Assembly (NCBI RefSeq): GCF_900129705.1
Contig: NZ_FQWO01000011.1
Location: forward strand, 1-64,000
Direction: 5' to 3'
Origin: Flavobacterium granuli
GTDB lineage: Bacteria > Bacteroidota > Bacteroidia > Flavobacteriales > Flavobacteriaceae
Length of the DNA: 64,000 bases
Position numbers and translations under genes: made by a program
Part shown: positions 9,924-19,588 of the stretch, in pieces
How the letters are laid out: the number at the start of each line of letters is the position of its first letter
Position numbering within the stretch: the first letter of the stretch is position 1
Notes under the pieces: model-generated
Seen by the model: the letters and a program-made list of their open reading frames with translations, nothing else
Told to the model about the DNA's origin: nothing
Databases searched by the model: none

Positions 9924-10823
9924 ATGAAAGAAAAACAAAGAATAGCTGAAACAGTACTCAAGGGTATCGGTCAAATTATGCTTCAAGAAAGTGCTTGGAC
10001 GGGTTTACTATTTCTAATAGCAATATCGTATGACTCTATACTTATGTGTGCTGCGGCTTTGCTGAGTTCCACTATCGGAACTGGAACAGCAAGAATTTGT
10101 AAGTTCAGTGACAAAAACATAAATGCAGGTTTATACGGATTTAATGCAACGTTAATTGGAATTGGATTGGTGTTTTTCTTCGAAGCCAGTCCATTGATAT
10201 GGTTTGCATTGGTTTTAGGGTCTATACTCAGCACCCTTTTGATGGAATTTTCTATTCGTAAAAAAATCCCCTTTTTTACTTTTCCGTTTATCGTGATTAC
10301 GGCAGGTTTTATTTTGGGATTAAAACACTTTGATCTTGCCACTTTAAACGTTCCTAAAGCTACAACCGCAATAACAAGTGAATTAATTGACTTTAGAGTG
10401 GTTGCCCATGCGTATGGTCAAGTGATATTTCAAGGAAGTCTCTTGGCGGGATTATTGTTTTTCTTGGGTGTCTTTGTAAAAAATCCAACGGCTGCCTTAT
10501 ATGGTTTTGTGGCAGCACTTATTGCGAGTGCCGTTGCACGTTTTGATCAGGATTCGGTACAATTAATCAATGATGGCATGTTTAGTTTTAATGCTGTTTT
10601 ATGTGGAATTGCTTGCAGCGGATTAAAACCGAGGGATGGAATTTATGTATTTCTGTCTGTAATAATAGCTACCTACTTTGATGTTTCCATGATGGAGAAT
10701 GGCTGGATTACACTAACGTTCCCATTTGTTTTAGCGATGTGGGTAATCGTGCCTCTAAAAAAGCTGGTGAGCTATTTTGAAAATAAAATAAAGAACAAAA
10801 ATAGTAACCCATTGGGTGTGTGA
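9924..10823 (+). CDS. Urea transporter (UT/Yut family channel)
   Basis: 299 residues and about ten membrane segments. LKGIGQIMLQES at the N-terminus and the two internally repeated pore signatures (GLYGFNATLIGI near residue 71, GMFSFNAVLCGI near 218) mark the urea-channel family, whose two halves form one pore. Passive urea entry feeds the urease encoded upstream. It lies 36 bases after the permease gene and appears to end the urease operon. Confidence 0.93.
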   Translation: MKEKQRIAETVLKGIGQIMLQESAWTGLLFLIAISYDSILMCAAALLSSTIGTGTARICKFSDKNINAGLYGFNATLIGIGLVFFFEASPLIWFALVLGSILSTLLMEFSIRKKIPFFTFPFIVITAGFILGLKHFDLATLNVPKATTAITSELIDFRVVAHAYGQVIFQGSLLAGLLFFLGVFVKNPTAALYGFVAALIASAVARFDQDSVQLINDGMFSFNAVLCGIACSGLKPRDGIYVFLSVIIATYFDVSMMENGWITLTFPFVLAMWVIVPLKKLVSYFENKIKNKNSNPLGV

Positions 10824-11033
10824 TTATTTGAAGTGAAATATTGGTCAAGATTTAGTAGGTCGATAAAATTATTGAGGATCAGTGCTAAGATGGTTTGGAC
10901 ATTCAAACTAAAAGTGCATAAAAAGTTAAGGGCATATAATTCTTCTTCAACTACCTTTTCATAACGAGATAAATAATTTATATAAGAAATCTTTAGTACA
11001 AAAAAAACAGTAATAATAAAAACAAATAAGATT

Positions 11034-12260
11034 ATGAGCGAGATTAGAAAAAATTCAAGAAACACGGAAAATGCACCAAAAAGCCCAGTTTCAACACAAA
11101 CTGTGGCATTTTCTCATTACAACAATATTTCAGCACAATTGCCTATAGATCCTAAAACTGGTGAAATCGTTGGAAATGCTATAAAAGATCAGGCAAAGCG
11201 ATGCTTAACAAATATTCAAGCGATTGTAGAAAGTATCGGCCACGTTATGGATGATGTTGTTAAAATCACGGTTTTCCTTAAGGATATTTCTGATATTGAG
11301 GCTGTAGACGAAGTGTATAAAACATTCTTCAAAAGCGACCTTCCCACACGTACAACCGTTGCAGTCGATGCTTTACCTATCGATGGTGCTTTGTTACAAA
11401 TGGATGCCCTGATCTCAAACGGTGAAGGTACCACTCCGCAAAAACCTTTAGATCTCGTTAAGGTAACAAGAAACACAGAAAATGCGCCAAAAAGCCTACA
11501 CGCACAAACGGTAGCTTTTTCTCATTACAACAATATTTCAGCCCAACTACCTATCGATCCTAAATCGGGTAAAATAGTAGCTGGTGGTGTAAAAGAGCAG
11601 ACGGAACAATGCTTAAATAACATTAAAGCAATTTTAGAAAGTATCGACCACGTTATGAACGATGTCGTAAAAACAACCGTTTTTCTTAAAAATAGCTCAG
11701 ATGTTGAGGTCGTAAACGGAGTTTTTGCGGAATTCTTCCCAAGCTATGTTCCTGCAAGAACAATTGTTAATGCTTTAGCTTTACCTATGGATGCTTTGGT
11801 ACAAATAGATACTGTTGTATCACACGGTGATGGAACACCTCCACAACTTCCTGAAGACGCCCGCTTCCTGGTAATTGAAGCAAACAATACAGAAAATGCA
11901 CCAAAAGTTCCGTATACACAAAGCGTTGCTTATTCTCATTACAATCATATTTCAGGTCAATTGCCATTAGACCCAAAAACGAATGAAGTGGTAGCTGGTG
12001 GTGTAAAAGAGCAGGCCGTACAGTGTTTAAACAACATTAAGGCAATTTTAGAAAGTATCGACCACAATATGGATGATATTGTTAAAATAAATATCCAACT
12101 TAAAAATATGGGAGATATTGATGCTGTAAACGAAATTTATACTACATTTTTCAAAAGCGATTTGCCTGCAAGAACAGTGATTGGTGTTGCAACTATCCCT
12201 ATGGATGCTTTGATCCAAATTGATGCCGTTGTATCTAACAGCGAAGGTACACCTGCCTAA
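11034..12260 (+). CDS. Triple tandem RidA (YjgF/YER057c/UK114) fusion protein
   Basis: 408 residues made of three complete RidA domains, about 1-137, 138-275 and 276-408. The repeat period is 411 then 414 bases, counted from the recurring NTENAP motif. RidA proteins deaminate reactive enamines or imines and normally form trimers of one about 130-residue domain. The substrate-binding arginine is kept in each unit (PTRTTV, PARTIV, PARTVI). The glutamate usual in the following strand (VEIEAIA in canonical RidA) is aspartate in all three units. A 26-base identical segment links units one and two, which indicates duplication within this lineage. The fusion could give a single-chain trimer. It lies 210 bases after the urea channel and is probably its own transcript. 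Confidence 0.9.
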   Translation: MSEIRKNSRNTENAPKSPVSTQTVAFSHYNNISAQLPIDPKTGEIVGNAIKDQAKRCLTNIQAIVESIGHVMDDVVKITVFLKDISDIEAVDEVYKTFFKSDLPTRTTVAVDALPIDGALLQMDALISNGEGTTPQKPLDLVKVTRNTENAPKSLHAQTVAFSHYNNISAQLPIDPKSGKIVAGGVKEQTEQCLNNIKAILESIDHVMNDVVKTTVFLKNSSDVEVVNGVFAEFFPSYVPARTIVNALALPMDALVQIDTVVSHGDGTPPQLPEDARFLVIEANNTENAPKVPYTQSVAYSHYNHISGQLPLDPKTNEVVAGGVKEQAVQCLNNIKAILESIDHNMDDIVKINIQLKNMGDIDAVNEIYTTFFKSDLPARTVIGVATIPMDALIQIDAVVSNSEGTPA

Positions 12261-12328
12261 GCACCAGATTATTTCAGGTTTTTGATCTTATGTCTCATAG
12301 GACAGAAATTCACAAATAGTATAAGATA

Positions 12329-12362
12329 AAAAAATAGCTTGGGTTATTCCTAGGCTATTTTT
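12329..12362 (+). terminator. Rho-independent terminator after the RidA fusion gene
   Basis: An A-rich arm ending AATAGCTTGGG pairs, with two G-T wobbles, with CCTAGGCTATTTTT across the loop TTATT, and the 3' arm ends in a T-run. It lies about 70 bases after the RidA stop. It may also serve the convergent AraC gene, since the 5' arm is A-rich. Confidence 0.75.
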
Positions 12363-12441
12363 GTAATTAGGCTATAATAAAGAAAGAAGACATTGTGCAC
12401 AGAAGTATTTGGGAAAATCCATTCACAGCCAAATTTAAAAT

Positions 12442-13326
12442 TTAGGACTTTAAAAACTGTAATCGGTATTCAGAAGGAGATTGTCCTACCACTTTTTTAA
12501 AGATACGCGAAAAATAAGAAGGCGATTGATAATTTAATTCAAATGCTATTTCTGCTATTTCTTTCGAAACATCTTGCAAAAGAATTTGACTGTGCTGGAT
12601 CGTAATTTCATTTATCCATTGTTTTGGAGCCTTTCCAGTGGTTTCCTTAACACATTTATTGAGATAATTATCTGATATTTTTAATAAATCAGAATAAAAA
12701 TCTATGGTTTTATGCTTAATGTGGTTTTTCTGTACTAGTTCTCTAAAATGAAAAGAGATAGACCTTGCACGATTGATCAGCCCGCTAGCTGAATTTTCTG
12801 TTCGTATAATTTTTAATAATACGGATTGAAAAAGAGCTATAGTTATCGCATTATTATGTTCATCTTCGTTTAATTCTTCTTCTAATAATTCAAATAAACG
12901 AATAAGCCAACTGATGGTATTAGGATTTAAAATGGAAAATGGAGAAGTATAAAAGAAGTTTAAATGACTGGTGTTTAACGCAATCTTAGTGATAACCTCA
13001 TTTTCATATATGACAAAAAAACCTTCAATATCCTCTGAAAGTTCTAAGGTTGCCGTAAAGTTCCCTTGTTTGACATTCAGGGCTTCATTAGCATTAATTA
13101 TAAAAACAGAGGTTTCCAGCTGTTGTTTTACATATCCCTTTGTTACAAAAATCAGAAAGTTAAAAGTCGTTTGATAGGGATTAACAGGTATTACAATTTT
13201 TTTTAAATAATTTTCAATTCGATACAGTTGCAAGTTGGAATTATTAAAGAGATTATGAGTTGTTATATCGGGAAGAAATAACTTTTTGTACTCATAATTA
13301 CTAATTAATTTCGGGCTGTTTTTCAT
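12442..13326 (-). CDS. AraC-family transcriptional regulator
   Basis: 294 residues. The C-terminal about 100 residues form the AraC double helix-turn-helix: ISDNYLNKCVKETTG and the second signature IAEIAFELNYQSPSYFSRIFKKVVGQSP. The N-terminal about 190 residues are a cupin-like sensing region without obvious metal ligands. It is divergent from the aromatic-acid symporter gene across a spacer of 827 bases. Possible targets are itself and that symporter (inference). Confidence 0.92.
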   Translation of the reverse strand: MKNSPKLISNYEYKKLFLPDITTHNLFNNSNLQLYRIENYLKKIVIPVNPYQTTFNFLIFVTKGYVKQQLETSVFIINANEALNVKQGNFTATLELSEDIEGFFVIYENEVITKIALNTSHLNFFYTSPFSILNPNTISWLIRLFELLEEELNEDEHNNAITIALFQSVLLKIIRTENSASGLINRARSISFHFRELVQKNHIKHKTIDFYSDLLKISDNYLNKCVKETTGKAPKQWINEITIQHSQILLQDVSKEIAEIAFELNYQSPSYFSRIFKKVVGQSPSEYRLQFLKS

Positions 13327-13381
13327 GTAAACTTAATTTTATAATAAAATTACAAAGAAAAATAGTTAAGTATCAATTAAA

Positions 13382-13402
13382 TGCAATCAAATTGCAATCA
13401 AA
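13382..13402. promoter_or_regulatory. Tandem TGCAATCAAA repeat upstream of the AraC gene
   Basis: TGCAATCAAA occurs at 13382-13391 and 13393-13402, an 11-base period (about one helical turn), 56-76 bases upstream of the AraC start. Direct half-sites on one helix face suit AraC-type autoregulation. No binding data exist here. Confidence 0.35.
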
Positions 13403-14153
13403 ACTTTCTTCCAGGAAATGCAGGCTCGAAAAGGATTCTGTAACGATAGAGAAGATTTCTAATTTGTTCTCACAAAAAACAACTAAAACTAAAATGCCAC
13501 TTCTTGCTTGGTCGTTGTAAGTGTTTTAAATACAAGCCTTTTTAGTTTTTTAATATTAAGTTTAGCGACCACTGGCGCAAGAAATAGGTTTTGGATTATT
13601 GCGTCCTACTATAACTTTCTGTTTTATGAACAATATTTTTTTAATTGAGCTATCTATTGTTGAAGATCCAATAGAACCAAATTACAGTAAATTTTTTATC
13701 GCTATATTTTTAACTCCTTGTTTTTTAATGTCAATTTCATAAAAACATTTGATTTGTCCTGTTCTTGGTTTAAAAGAACAATTTTTCATCTTGAATAATT
13801 TTAATATTTGCATATCATTATTAAAAAGAGTATATAATTACTGTTTGTGTAATTTTAATTTGTTTTTGTTGACAATAAATCATTGATAATGGAAATATGT
13901 TGCGTAATGAATATGGTGTCAACCTGCTAAATTATCGATAAATACCCAATATAGTGTACTTGAAATGAGAATCGGCATTAGTAAATGATGGATTACATAT
14001 AATGGAGGACGACAAAAGTAACCTTGCTGTAAATCCTATTAATCATACAAATTTTTATATGGAGAAATTTGTCAAAAACGGGCTCAACCATATAACAGCC
14101 TGCAATACCTATTAACCAATAACCATTAAATTTTAACTAACAAACGAAAAATT
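13403..14153. other. Long spacer before the aromatic-acid symporter
   Basis: About 750 AT-rich bases with no credible gene. Scattered short frames do not resemble proteins I know. It should contain the promoter of the symporter-porin pair, but no clear -33/-7 pair could be chosen. Confidence 0.4.
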
Positions 14154-15521
14154 ATGCAAAAAATAGATATTCATAATTTGATAGACAACGCAAAACTGAA
14201 CCGATTCCATTGGACGGTGATATTCTGGTGTGCACTAATCATTATTTTTGATGGTTATGACTTGGTCATTTACGGGGTAGTTTTGCCTGTATTGATGGAA
14301 AAATGGAATTTGACACCCTTAGAAGCCGGTACTTTGGGGAGTTACGCACTCTTTGGGATGATGTTTGGGGCATTAATATTTGGAACGCTTTCCGATCGTA
14401 TTGGCCGAAAAAAAGCCATTATTATTTGTATTTTCTTATTCAGCGGATTTACTTTTATCAATGGATTTGCAGAAACTCCTTTACAATTTGGAATTTTGCG
14501 TTTTCTTGCAGGACTTGGAATTGGCGGTGTAATGCCTAATGCTGTGGCTTTAATGACGGAATATGCTCCCAAAAAAGTCAGAAGTACTTTAGTGACATTG
14601 ATGTTTAGCGGTTATTCTGTAGGAGGAATGCTTTCTGCCGGATTGGGAATTTTCTTAATCCCAAATTTTGGTTGGCAATCCGTATTTTATGTTGGATTAG
14701 TACCGATACTTTTATTGCCTTTAATTATTAAATTCTTACCGGATTCTGTTGGGTTTTTAGCGAAACAAAATAGAACCGATGAGGCCAAAAAAATACTTTC
14801 ACTAATTGAACCAACGTATGTTCCTACCGCAGTCGATGTTCTAGATCCTGGAGAAGCAAAAGCTGCCGGAGCCAGTATCAACCAACTTTTTAAGCATAAC
14901 AGAACGCTAAGTACAATTATGTTCTGGATCGCTTTTTTTACCTGTCTTTTGATGGTTTATGGACTAAATTCCTGGTTGCCCAAATTAATGACTAAAGCAG
15001 GTTATGAGTTAGGTTCCAGTCTTACTTTTTTATTGGTTTTAAATATTGGAGCCATAGTAGGAGCCATAGGCGGGGGCTGGCTTGGTGATCGATTTAATTT
15101 AAAAACAGTACTGATTTCATTTTTTGCCGTCGCTGCTATCTCTTTGAGTTTACTTGGTTTTAAAAGCTCAACGATGGTATTGTATATTTTAATCGCTATT
15201 GCTGGAGCAACCACTATTGGCACACAAATATTATGTTATACCTATGTTGCGCAGTTTTACCCTATAAACATTAGATCTTCCGGTATTGGATGGGCATCAG
15301 GAATAGGTAGATTAGGGGCTATACTTGGACCCATTTTAGGTGGAGCTTTGATGGGTTTAGAATTGCCTTTTCAATTCAATTTTGTGGCATTTGCTATTCC
15401 AGGCGCCATAGGCGCTTTGGCCGTTTGTTTTATTAGTGTAAAGCACGGCCAGGAGAAAAAAGCACAAGTACAACAACAGCAAATAGATGGTCTGGAAACA
15501 ATTATTTTGAAAAACGGATAG
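14154..15521 (+). CDS. MFS aromatic-acid:H+ symporter (AAHS family, BenK/PcaK-like)
   Basis: 455 residues and 12 predicted membrane segments. TM1 carries FDGYDLVIYGVVLPVLM, the D-G-x-D type signature of the aromatic acid:H+ symporter family that includes PcaK and BenK. The MFS loop motif after TM2 reads GTLSDRIGRKKA. With the benzoate operon 4 kb downstream, benzoate is the best substrate guess; hydroxybenzoate is possible. The porin gene follows after 58 bases, giving a likely outer- plus inner-membrane uptake pair. Confidence 0.88.
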   Translation: MQKIDIHNLIDNAKLNRFHWTVIFWCALIIIFDGYDLVIYGVVLPVLMEKWNLTPLEAGTLGSYALFGMMFGALIFGTLSDRIGRKKAIIICIFLFSGFTFINGFAETPLQFGILRFLAGLGIGGVMPNAVALMTEYAPKKVRSTLVTLMFSGYSVGGMLSAGLGIFLIPNFGWQSVFYVGLVPILLLPLIIKFLPDSVGFLAKQNRTDEAKKILSLIEPTYVPTAVDVLDPGEAKAAGASINQLFKHNRTLSTIMFWIAFFTCLLMVYGLNSWLPKLMTKAGYELGSSLTFLLVLNIGAIVGAIGGGWLGDRFNLKTVLISFFAVAAISLSLLGFKSSTMVLYILIAIAGATTIGTQILCYTYVAQFYPINIRSSGIGWASGIGRLGAILGPILGGALMGLELPFQFNFVAFAIPGAIGALAVCFISVKHGQEKKAQVQQQQIDGLETIILKNG

Positions 15522-15579
15522 TTTACACAAAGCCTAGCCCCGAATTATTAAGGGTTTATAGAACATAAAATTATAAAAA

Positions 15580-16890
15580 ATGAAGTTTAAAAAAATAATT
15601 GAACTATCGGGTTTGTTACTATTTACAATGTTAGTTAACGCTCAGGAAACCATTAAAAAAAAGGATAGTATTGTTGCTGTCGCGCAAGAAAAAAAAGAAT
15701 CCCTTTTTGATATCAAGTTCTCGGGTTTTATTCGACATGATGCCATATTTGATTCCCGTCAGACTGTTGATGTAAGAGAAGCGGCAGTGGTACTTTGGGG
15801 AAAAGATGTTGACTTTGATGCCAATGGGAAAGACAGAAATTCTGCTTCCAAGTTTCAAATGCTGAATGTATTATCAAGAGTCGGTGTCAAAGTAAATGCA
15901 CCCGATGTTTTAGGGGCAAAAACTGCTGGATTCCTTGAAGGTGATTTTTTTGGTAATGCAGAAGGAGGAATCAATGAATTTCGTTTGAGACATGCTTGGA
16001 TTACCCTTGATTGGAAGAAAACCCAGTTGGGAATTGGTCAATTTTGGCATCCGCTAACCATTCCGGAAATGTTTCCTGGAGTAGTAAACTTCAGTGGAGG
16101 CGCACCTTATATGCCGTACAACAGAAATCCTCAGATTCGTTTTACCCAAAAGTTAGATGCGAATTTTAATCTTATGATAGCAGCCGTTTCACAAAGGGAT
16201 TTTACTTCGAATACGGCTCCATACAGAAACAGCTCACTTCCTTCGGGACATGTTCAGCTAAATTATAAAAACAAAGATGTTTTGGTAGGTTTGGCAAGTC
16301 ACTTTGAGCAAATTCGACCTAAAACAGCTTCTGGATTGACCAATGATTTCTCTAACGAAAGAGTCAACAGTGTTTCGGTTATGGCCTTTGGTCGTTTTGA
16401 AACCAAGCCAATGACAATAAAAGCAGAAGCGATGTATGGCGAAAACGCAACATCCTTCATTATGCTTGGAGGCTATGTAGGATATACACCCACTTCAGGT
16501 CCGGGTTTAGAAACCTATTCGACAATGGCGACACAGTCTTTCTGGATTGATTTAACCGGAAAAACTAAAAAAATAATTCCCGGATTCTTTGCTGGCTTTA
16601 GCCAAAATGACGGTGCCAATAATCCGATTTCGGGGAAAGCAGTGGCTTATGGATTTTCAAATGCCGTAGGAGGTATTGCGGCTTCAGGAAATGCAACGAA
16701 CAGAACCATTAACTATATTTATCGATTGGCACCGCGAATTGAAGTGCCAATTAAAAACCTGAAATTTGGTTTGGAAGCCGAATATTCGGCTGCCGAATGG
16801 GGGAACGCGGATAACAGCGGAAGAGCCGTAAGCAATCTGAATTTAGTAGGAACTTGGAGGGTAGTATTTGCCACAGTGCTAAAATTTTAA
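15580..16890 (+). CDS. Outer-membrane porin, probable aromatic-acid channel
   Basis: 436 residues. A signal peptide of about 21 residues ends LVNA-Q. The mature protein is a beta-barrel of porin type: alternating hydrophobic strands, aromatic girdle residues, a phenylalanine at the very C-terminus, and LGIGQFWHPLTIPE typical of Bacteroidota porin-like proteins. It follows the AAHS symporter by 58 bases and is closed by the terminator at 16904. Its substrate is inferred from position. Confidence 0.8.
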   Translation: MKFKKIIELSGLLLFTMLVNAQETIKKKDSIVAVAQEKKESLFDIKFSGFIRHDAIFDSRQTVDVREAAVVLWGKDVDFDANGKDRNSASKFQMLNVLSRVGVKVNAPDVLGAKTAGFLEGDFFGNAEGGINEFRLRHAWITLDWKKTQLGIGQFWHPLTIPEMFPGVVNFSGGAPYMPYNRNPQIRFTQKLDANFNLMIAAVSQRDFTSNTAPYRNSSLPSGHVQLNYKNKDVLVGLASHFEQIRPKTASGLTNDFSNERVNSVSVMAFGRFETKPMTIKAEAMYGENATSFIMLGGYVGYTPTSGPGLETYSTMATQSFWIDLTGKTKKIIPGFFAGFSQNDGANNPISGKAVAYGFSNAVGGIAASGNATNRTINYIYRLAPRIEVPIKNLKFGLEAEYSAAEWGNADNSGRAVSNLNLVGTWRVVFATVLKF

Positions 16891-16903
16891 TTTTTTTTTT
16901 AAT

Positions 16904-16947
16904 GCGTTGGCTGTGATTCAGAACGAATTGCAGCCAACGCTTTTTTT
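16904..16947 (+). terminator. Strong bidirectional-looking intrinsic terminator
   Basis: GCGTTGGCTG (16904-16913) pairs perfectly with CAGCCAACGC (16931-16940), followed by seven T. The upstream flank is a run of ten T, then AAT, so the opposite strand also has an A-stem-T shape only in part. It ends the symporter-porin transcript. It is only ten bases before the next gene's ATG, which is unusual. Confidence 0.85.
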
Positions 16948-16956
16948 GTTATCATT

Positions 16957-18342
16957 ATGAAAGAAACCAATAAATGGCTGTCTTTAATTATTGTACTGGT
17001 AGCGCCATTACTTTCTGTAATCGATGTGTATATTGTGAATATGGCTTTGCCGGAAATCAAGCAACAGTATTTGACATCAGACAGCAACACAGAATTAGTG
17101 ATCAGTTCTTATCTGTTGGGATATTGTGTTTTCTTAGTAACCGGAGGAAGAGCCGGAGATTTTTTTGGTCGAAAGAAAATATTCATAATTGGGATGCTTT
17201 CGTTCACAATTACTTCTGCTTTATGTGGTTGTGCCGGAACCATTTTGCAATTGATATTTTTCAGATTTTTTCAGGGCGTCGCTGCGGCCTTTATGATTCC
17301 CCAAACCTTAACAATAATACAACTTACTTTTCGAGAAGCCAAAGAACGAAACTTGGCCTTTGGTTTTTTCGGAATTACCTTGGGTATTGCATCAATTTTG
17401 GGACAATTTTTAGGAGGTTATTTTGTGGCGCACCATTATATCGAGGAAAGTTGGCGTTTAATATTCTTAATCAATGTTCCGTTTGGTTTAGTGACTGTTG
17501 TTCTTTCTTTTTTCTTTTTGCAGGAAACAACACTGCATAGAGGAGCTAAGTTTGACATGCTTGGTGTACTACTATTAACCATAGCTTTGGGAAGTTTAAT
17601 TTACGGACTCACTTTAGTGCCAGAGCAAGGACTGTCAATTTTAGTATTGCTTTTGTTATTTTTATCCGGGATTCTATTGTATGTATTTTGGAAGAACCAA
17701 AAAAGAAAAACCCAACAGCAAAGCAGTCCTTTGATGAACACGAATCTTTTTAAAATAAAAAGTTTCAATTTGGTTTTGCTTGTTGCCTTATTTTTTTTCG
17801 GAGCACACAATTCTTATTTATTAATATGTGCGGTTCAGTTCCAAAACACATTGCATTTGGATCCTTATGTTGCCAGCCAATATTTTACTTTTAATGGCAT
17901 TGGTTTTTTATTGTCTTCATTTATTGCTTTAAAATTATTGCATAAATATGGAATCAAATTATTGATTATAGGCTGTTTTTTAATGATTGTTTCTTTGGTT
18001 TTACAGGTTTTTACTCTTGCAGATCCGGCAAATGTGAATTACATTCCTTGGTTTCTTTTGTTGTATGGGTTAGGACAGGGAACACTTTTACCATCGATTT
18101 TAAATTATGCGCTTAAAAAAATTCCAACAGATTATGCCGCATTGGCGGGCGGTGTATATTCTACCGTGCAACAATTTTCATCCGCTTTTGGAATCAGTAT
18201 TATTGGCAGCCTGTTTTTTTATAGTTTGAAACAAGGTTTAGATGGCTATAGCATTGCGATGAGTATGGCGATTGTTTATTTGGTTTTTGTGGCACTGTTT
18301 TTATACCAACTTTCAAAATTGAATACAACCAATCCGTCTTAG
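16957..18342 (+). CDS. MFS drug:H+ antiporter-like protein (DHA2, 14 TM)
   Basis: 461 residues and about 14 hydrophobic segments. The N-terminus has the DHA2 signature in TM1 (SVIDVYIVNMALPEI), then GGRAGDFFGRKK after TM2. Families of this type (EmrB/QacA) expel hydrophobic or aromatic compounds. Between the porin and the catabolic operon, it may relieve aromatic stress or move intermediates (inference). The start is well placed before TM1, but a hairpin terminator ends ten bases upstream. Confidence 0.88.
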   Translation: MKETNKWLSLIIVLVAPLLSVIDVYIVNMALPEIKQQYLTSDSNTELVISSYLLGYCVFLVTGGRAGDFFGRKKIFIIGMLSFTITSALCGCAGTILQLIFFRFFQGVAAAFMIPQTLTIIQLTFREAKERNLAFGFFGITLGIASILGQFLGGYFVAHHYIEESWRLIFLINVPFGLVTVVLSFFFLQETTLHRGAKFDMLGVLLLTIALGSLIYGLTLVPEQGLSILVLLLLFLSGILLYVFWKNQKRKTQQQSSPLMNTNLFKIKSFNLVLLVALFFFGAHNSYLLICAVQFQNTLHLDPYVASQYFTFNGIGFLLSSFIALKLLHKYGIKLLIIGCFLMIVSLVLQVFTLADPANVNYIPWFLLLYGLGQGTLLPSILNYALKKIPTDYAALAGGVYSTVQQFSSAFGISIIGSLFFYSLKQGLDGYSIAMSMAIVYLVFVALFLYQLSKLNTTNPS

Positions 18343-18411
18343 AATAACACAAAAATTTTCTTTTATCTGAAAAATACAAAAATCGCTCAAACGATATAGT
18401 TGTATTTGTAG

Positions 18412-18419
18412 TATCTTTG
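18412..18419 (+). promoter_or_regulatory. Candidate Bacteroidota -7 element for the second AraC gene
   Basis: TATCTTTG matches TAnnTTTG and lies 36 bases before the AraC start, giving a leader of about 30 bases. No good TTTG -33 box is at the proper distance, so an activator may be needed. Confidence 0.4.
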
Positions 18420-18455
18420 GAAGCTTTCTAAATTGTTTTTGAGTTAGAATAATGC

Positions 18456-19334
18456 ATGGGAAATAAATTATTTTTTAAGGGGATTTATGGTGATAACTCT
18501 ATCGATATGGTTAGGGATATTATTCATATTACGCCTATGGAGATAACCGGCAAACGCCATGAATGGTATATAAAACCTCATGTACACACTGATCTTTTTC
18601 AAATTTTTGTGGTCGAAAGCGGCTCTTTGGAATTAATAATTAATGGCGAAAGTCAAATTGTGGAAAGCCTTTCTTTTTTTTCTATTCCAAAAAATATCGG
18701 TCATGGTTTACGCATGAATGCGGATACTAAAGGATGGGTTATCTCACTTTATGATAAGTCATTGGAAAATATGTTAAAATTCGATACGGATATTATCAAT
18801 ACGATAGACGAAATTCATATTTCAAAACTCGATGAAGAGGATAAATTAATTAATGATGCTTTGACAACGATTCGTAAATGCATCGACGAATATTATTCTG
18901 AATTACCGGGTAAGCAACACGCTTTACAGTATTTGGTTGGAATGATGTTGTTGCGTTTGTATCGAATATTTGTTACTTCATCCGCTGTTCATCTTTCCGA
19001 TAACAAGAATAAAATATATTACCGACGCTTTGTTCAATTAATTAAGGAACAAAAATCTTTTAAAATAAGCATTGAAGACTATGCTAGCCGCTTAAATATC
19101 TCAAGTGGACATCTCAACCGAATTTGTAAGGATGTTTCCGGCTTATCGCCAAAAGACATTGTTATTGATTTTTTTATTGATGAAGCTAAAATTTATCTGC
19201 GCAATTTTGATATGTCAATTGCCGAAATCTCCTATGAATTAGATATTGAAGATCCCGCTTATTTTACGCGTTTGTTTAAGAAAAGGACCGAGCTCACTCC
19301 CAAAGAGTTCAGAAATCAATTAGGCCGCAAGTAA
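18456..19334 (+). CDS. AraC-family regulator, probable activator of aromatic catabolism
   Basis: 292 residues. The N-terminal cupin domain (about 40-120) has WYIKPHVHTDLFQIFVVESG and FFSIPKNIGHGL, the pattern of AraC regulators of aromatic pathways such as PobA-type and HpaA proteins. The C-terminal double helix-turn-helix spans about 195-290 (LNISSGHLNRICKDVSG; IAEISYELDIEDPAYFTRLFKKRTELTP). It is co-oriented with and 348 bases upstream of the catB operon, so it likely senses benzoate, muconate or a related acid and controls that operon. Confidence 0.9.
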   Translation: MGNKLFFKGIYGDNSIDMVRDIIHITPMEITGKRHEWYIKPHVHTDLFQIFVVESGSLELIINGESQIVESLSFFSIPKNIGHGLRMNADTKGWVISLYDKSLENMLKFDTDIINTIDEIHISKLDEEDKLINDALTTIRKCIDEYYSELPGKQHALQYLVGMMLLRLYRIFVTSSAVHLSDNKNKIYYRRFVQLIKEQKSFKISIEDYASRLNISSGHLNRICKDVSGLSPKDIVIDFFIDEAKIYLRNFDMSIAEISYELDIEDPAYFTRLFKKRTELTPKEFRNQLGRK

Positions 19335-19342
19335 TCACTGCA

Positions 19343-19544
19343 TTTGTCTTTTAGTTATTCAATTATGAAAATGAGATAGTTTCTTATGAATTAGGTCTTT
19401 TTCACAATCTCATTTGCAATTTTACTACAGAAAACATTATTTGTCCTACTTTTTAAAGGAAATCAGGTCTTTTTTATTCGTTTTTTCTATTTAAAGCTAT
19501 TATAAACAAATAGTTATGTTTTTGTCTATTTGTTTGATTTGTCT
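19343..19544. promoter_or_regulatory. Repeated TTTGTC motifs in the catB upstream region
   Basis: TTTGTCT or TTTGTCC occurs at 19343, 19440, 19521 and 19538 within the 348-base spacer 19335-19682. The last two copies are 17 bases apart. They could be AraC half-sites for the adjacent regulator, but the motif is short and AT-rich, so chance is possible. An AAATGAGAT / ATCTCATTT inverted repeat also lies near 19365-19414. Confidence 0.3.
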
Positions 19545-19588
19545 CATTAATAACAAATTAATCCAATTTTCAACCTGGCTTTTAGCTA

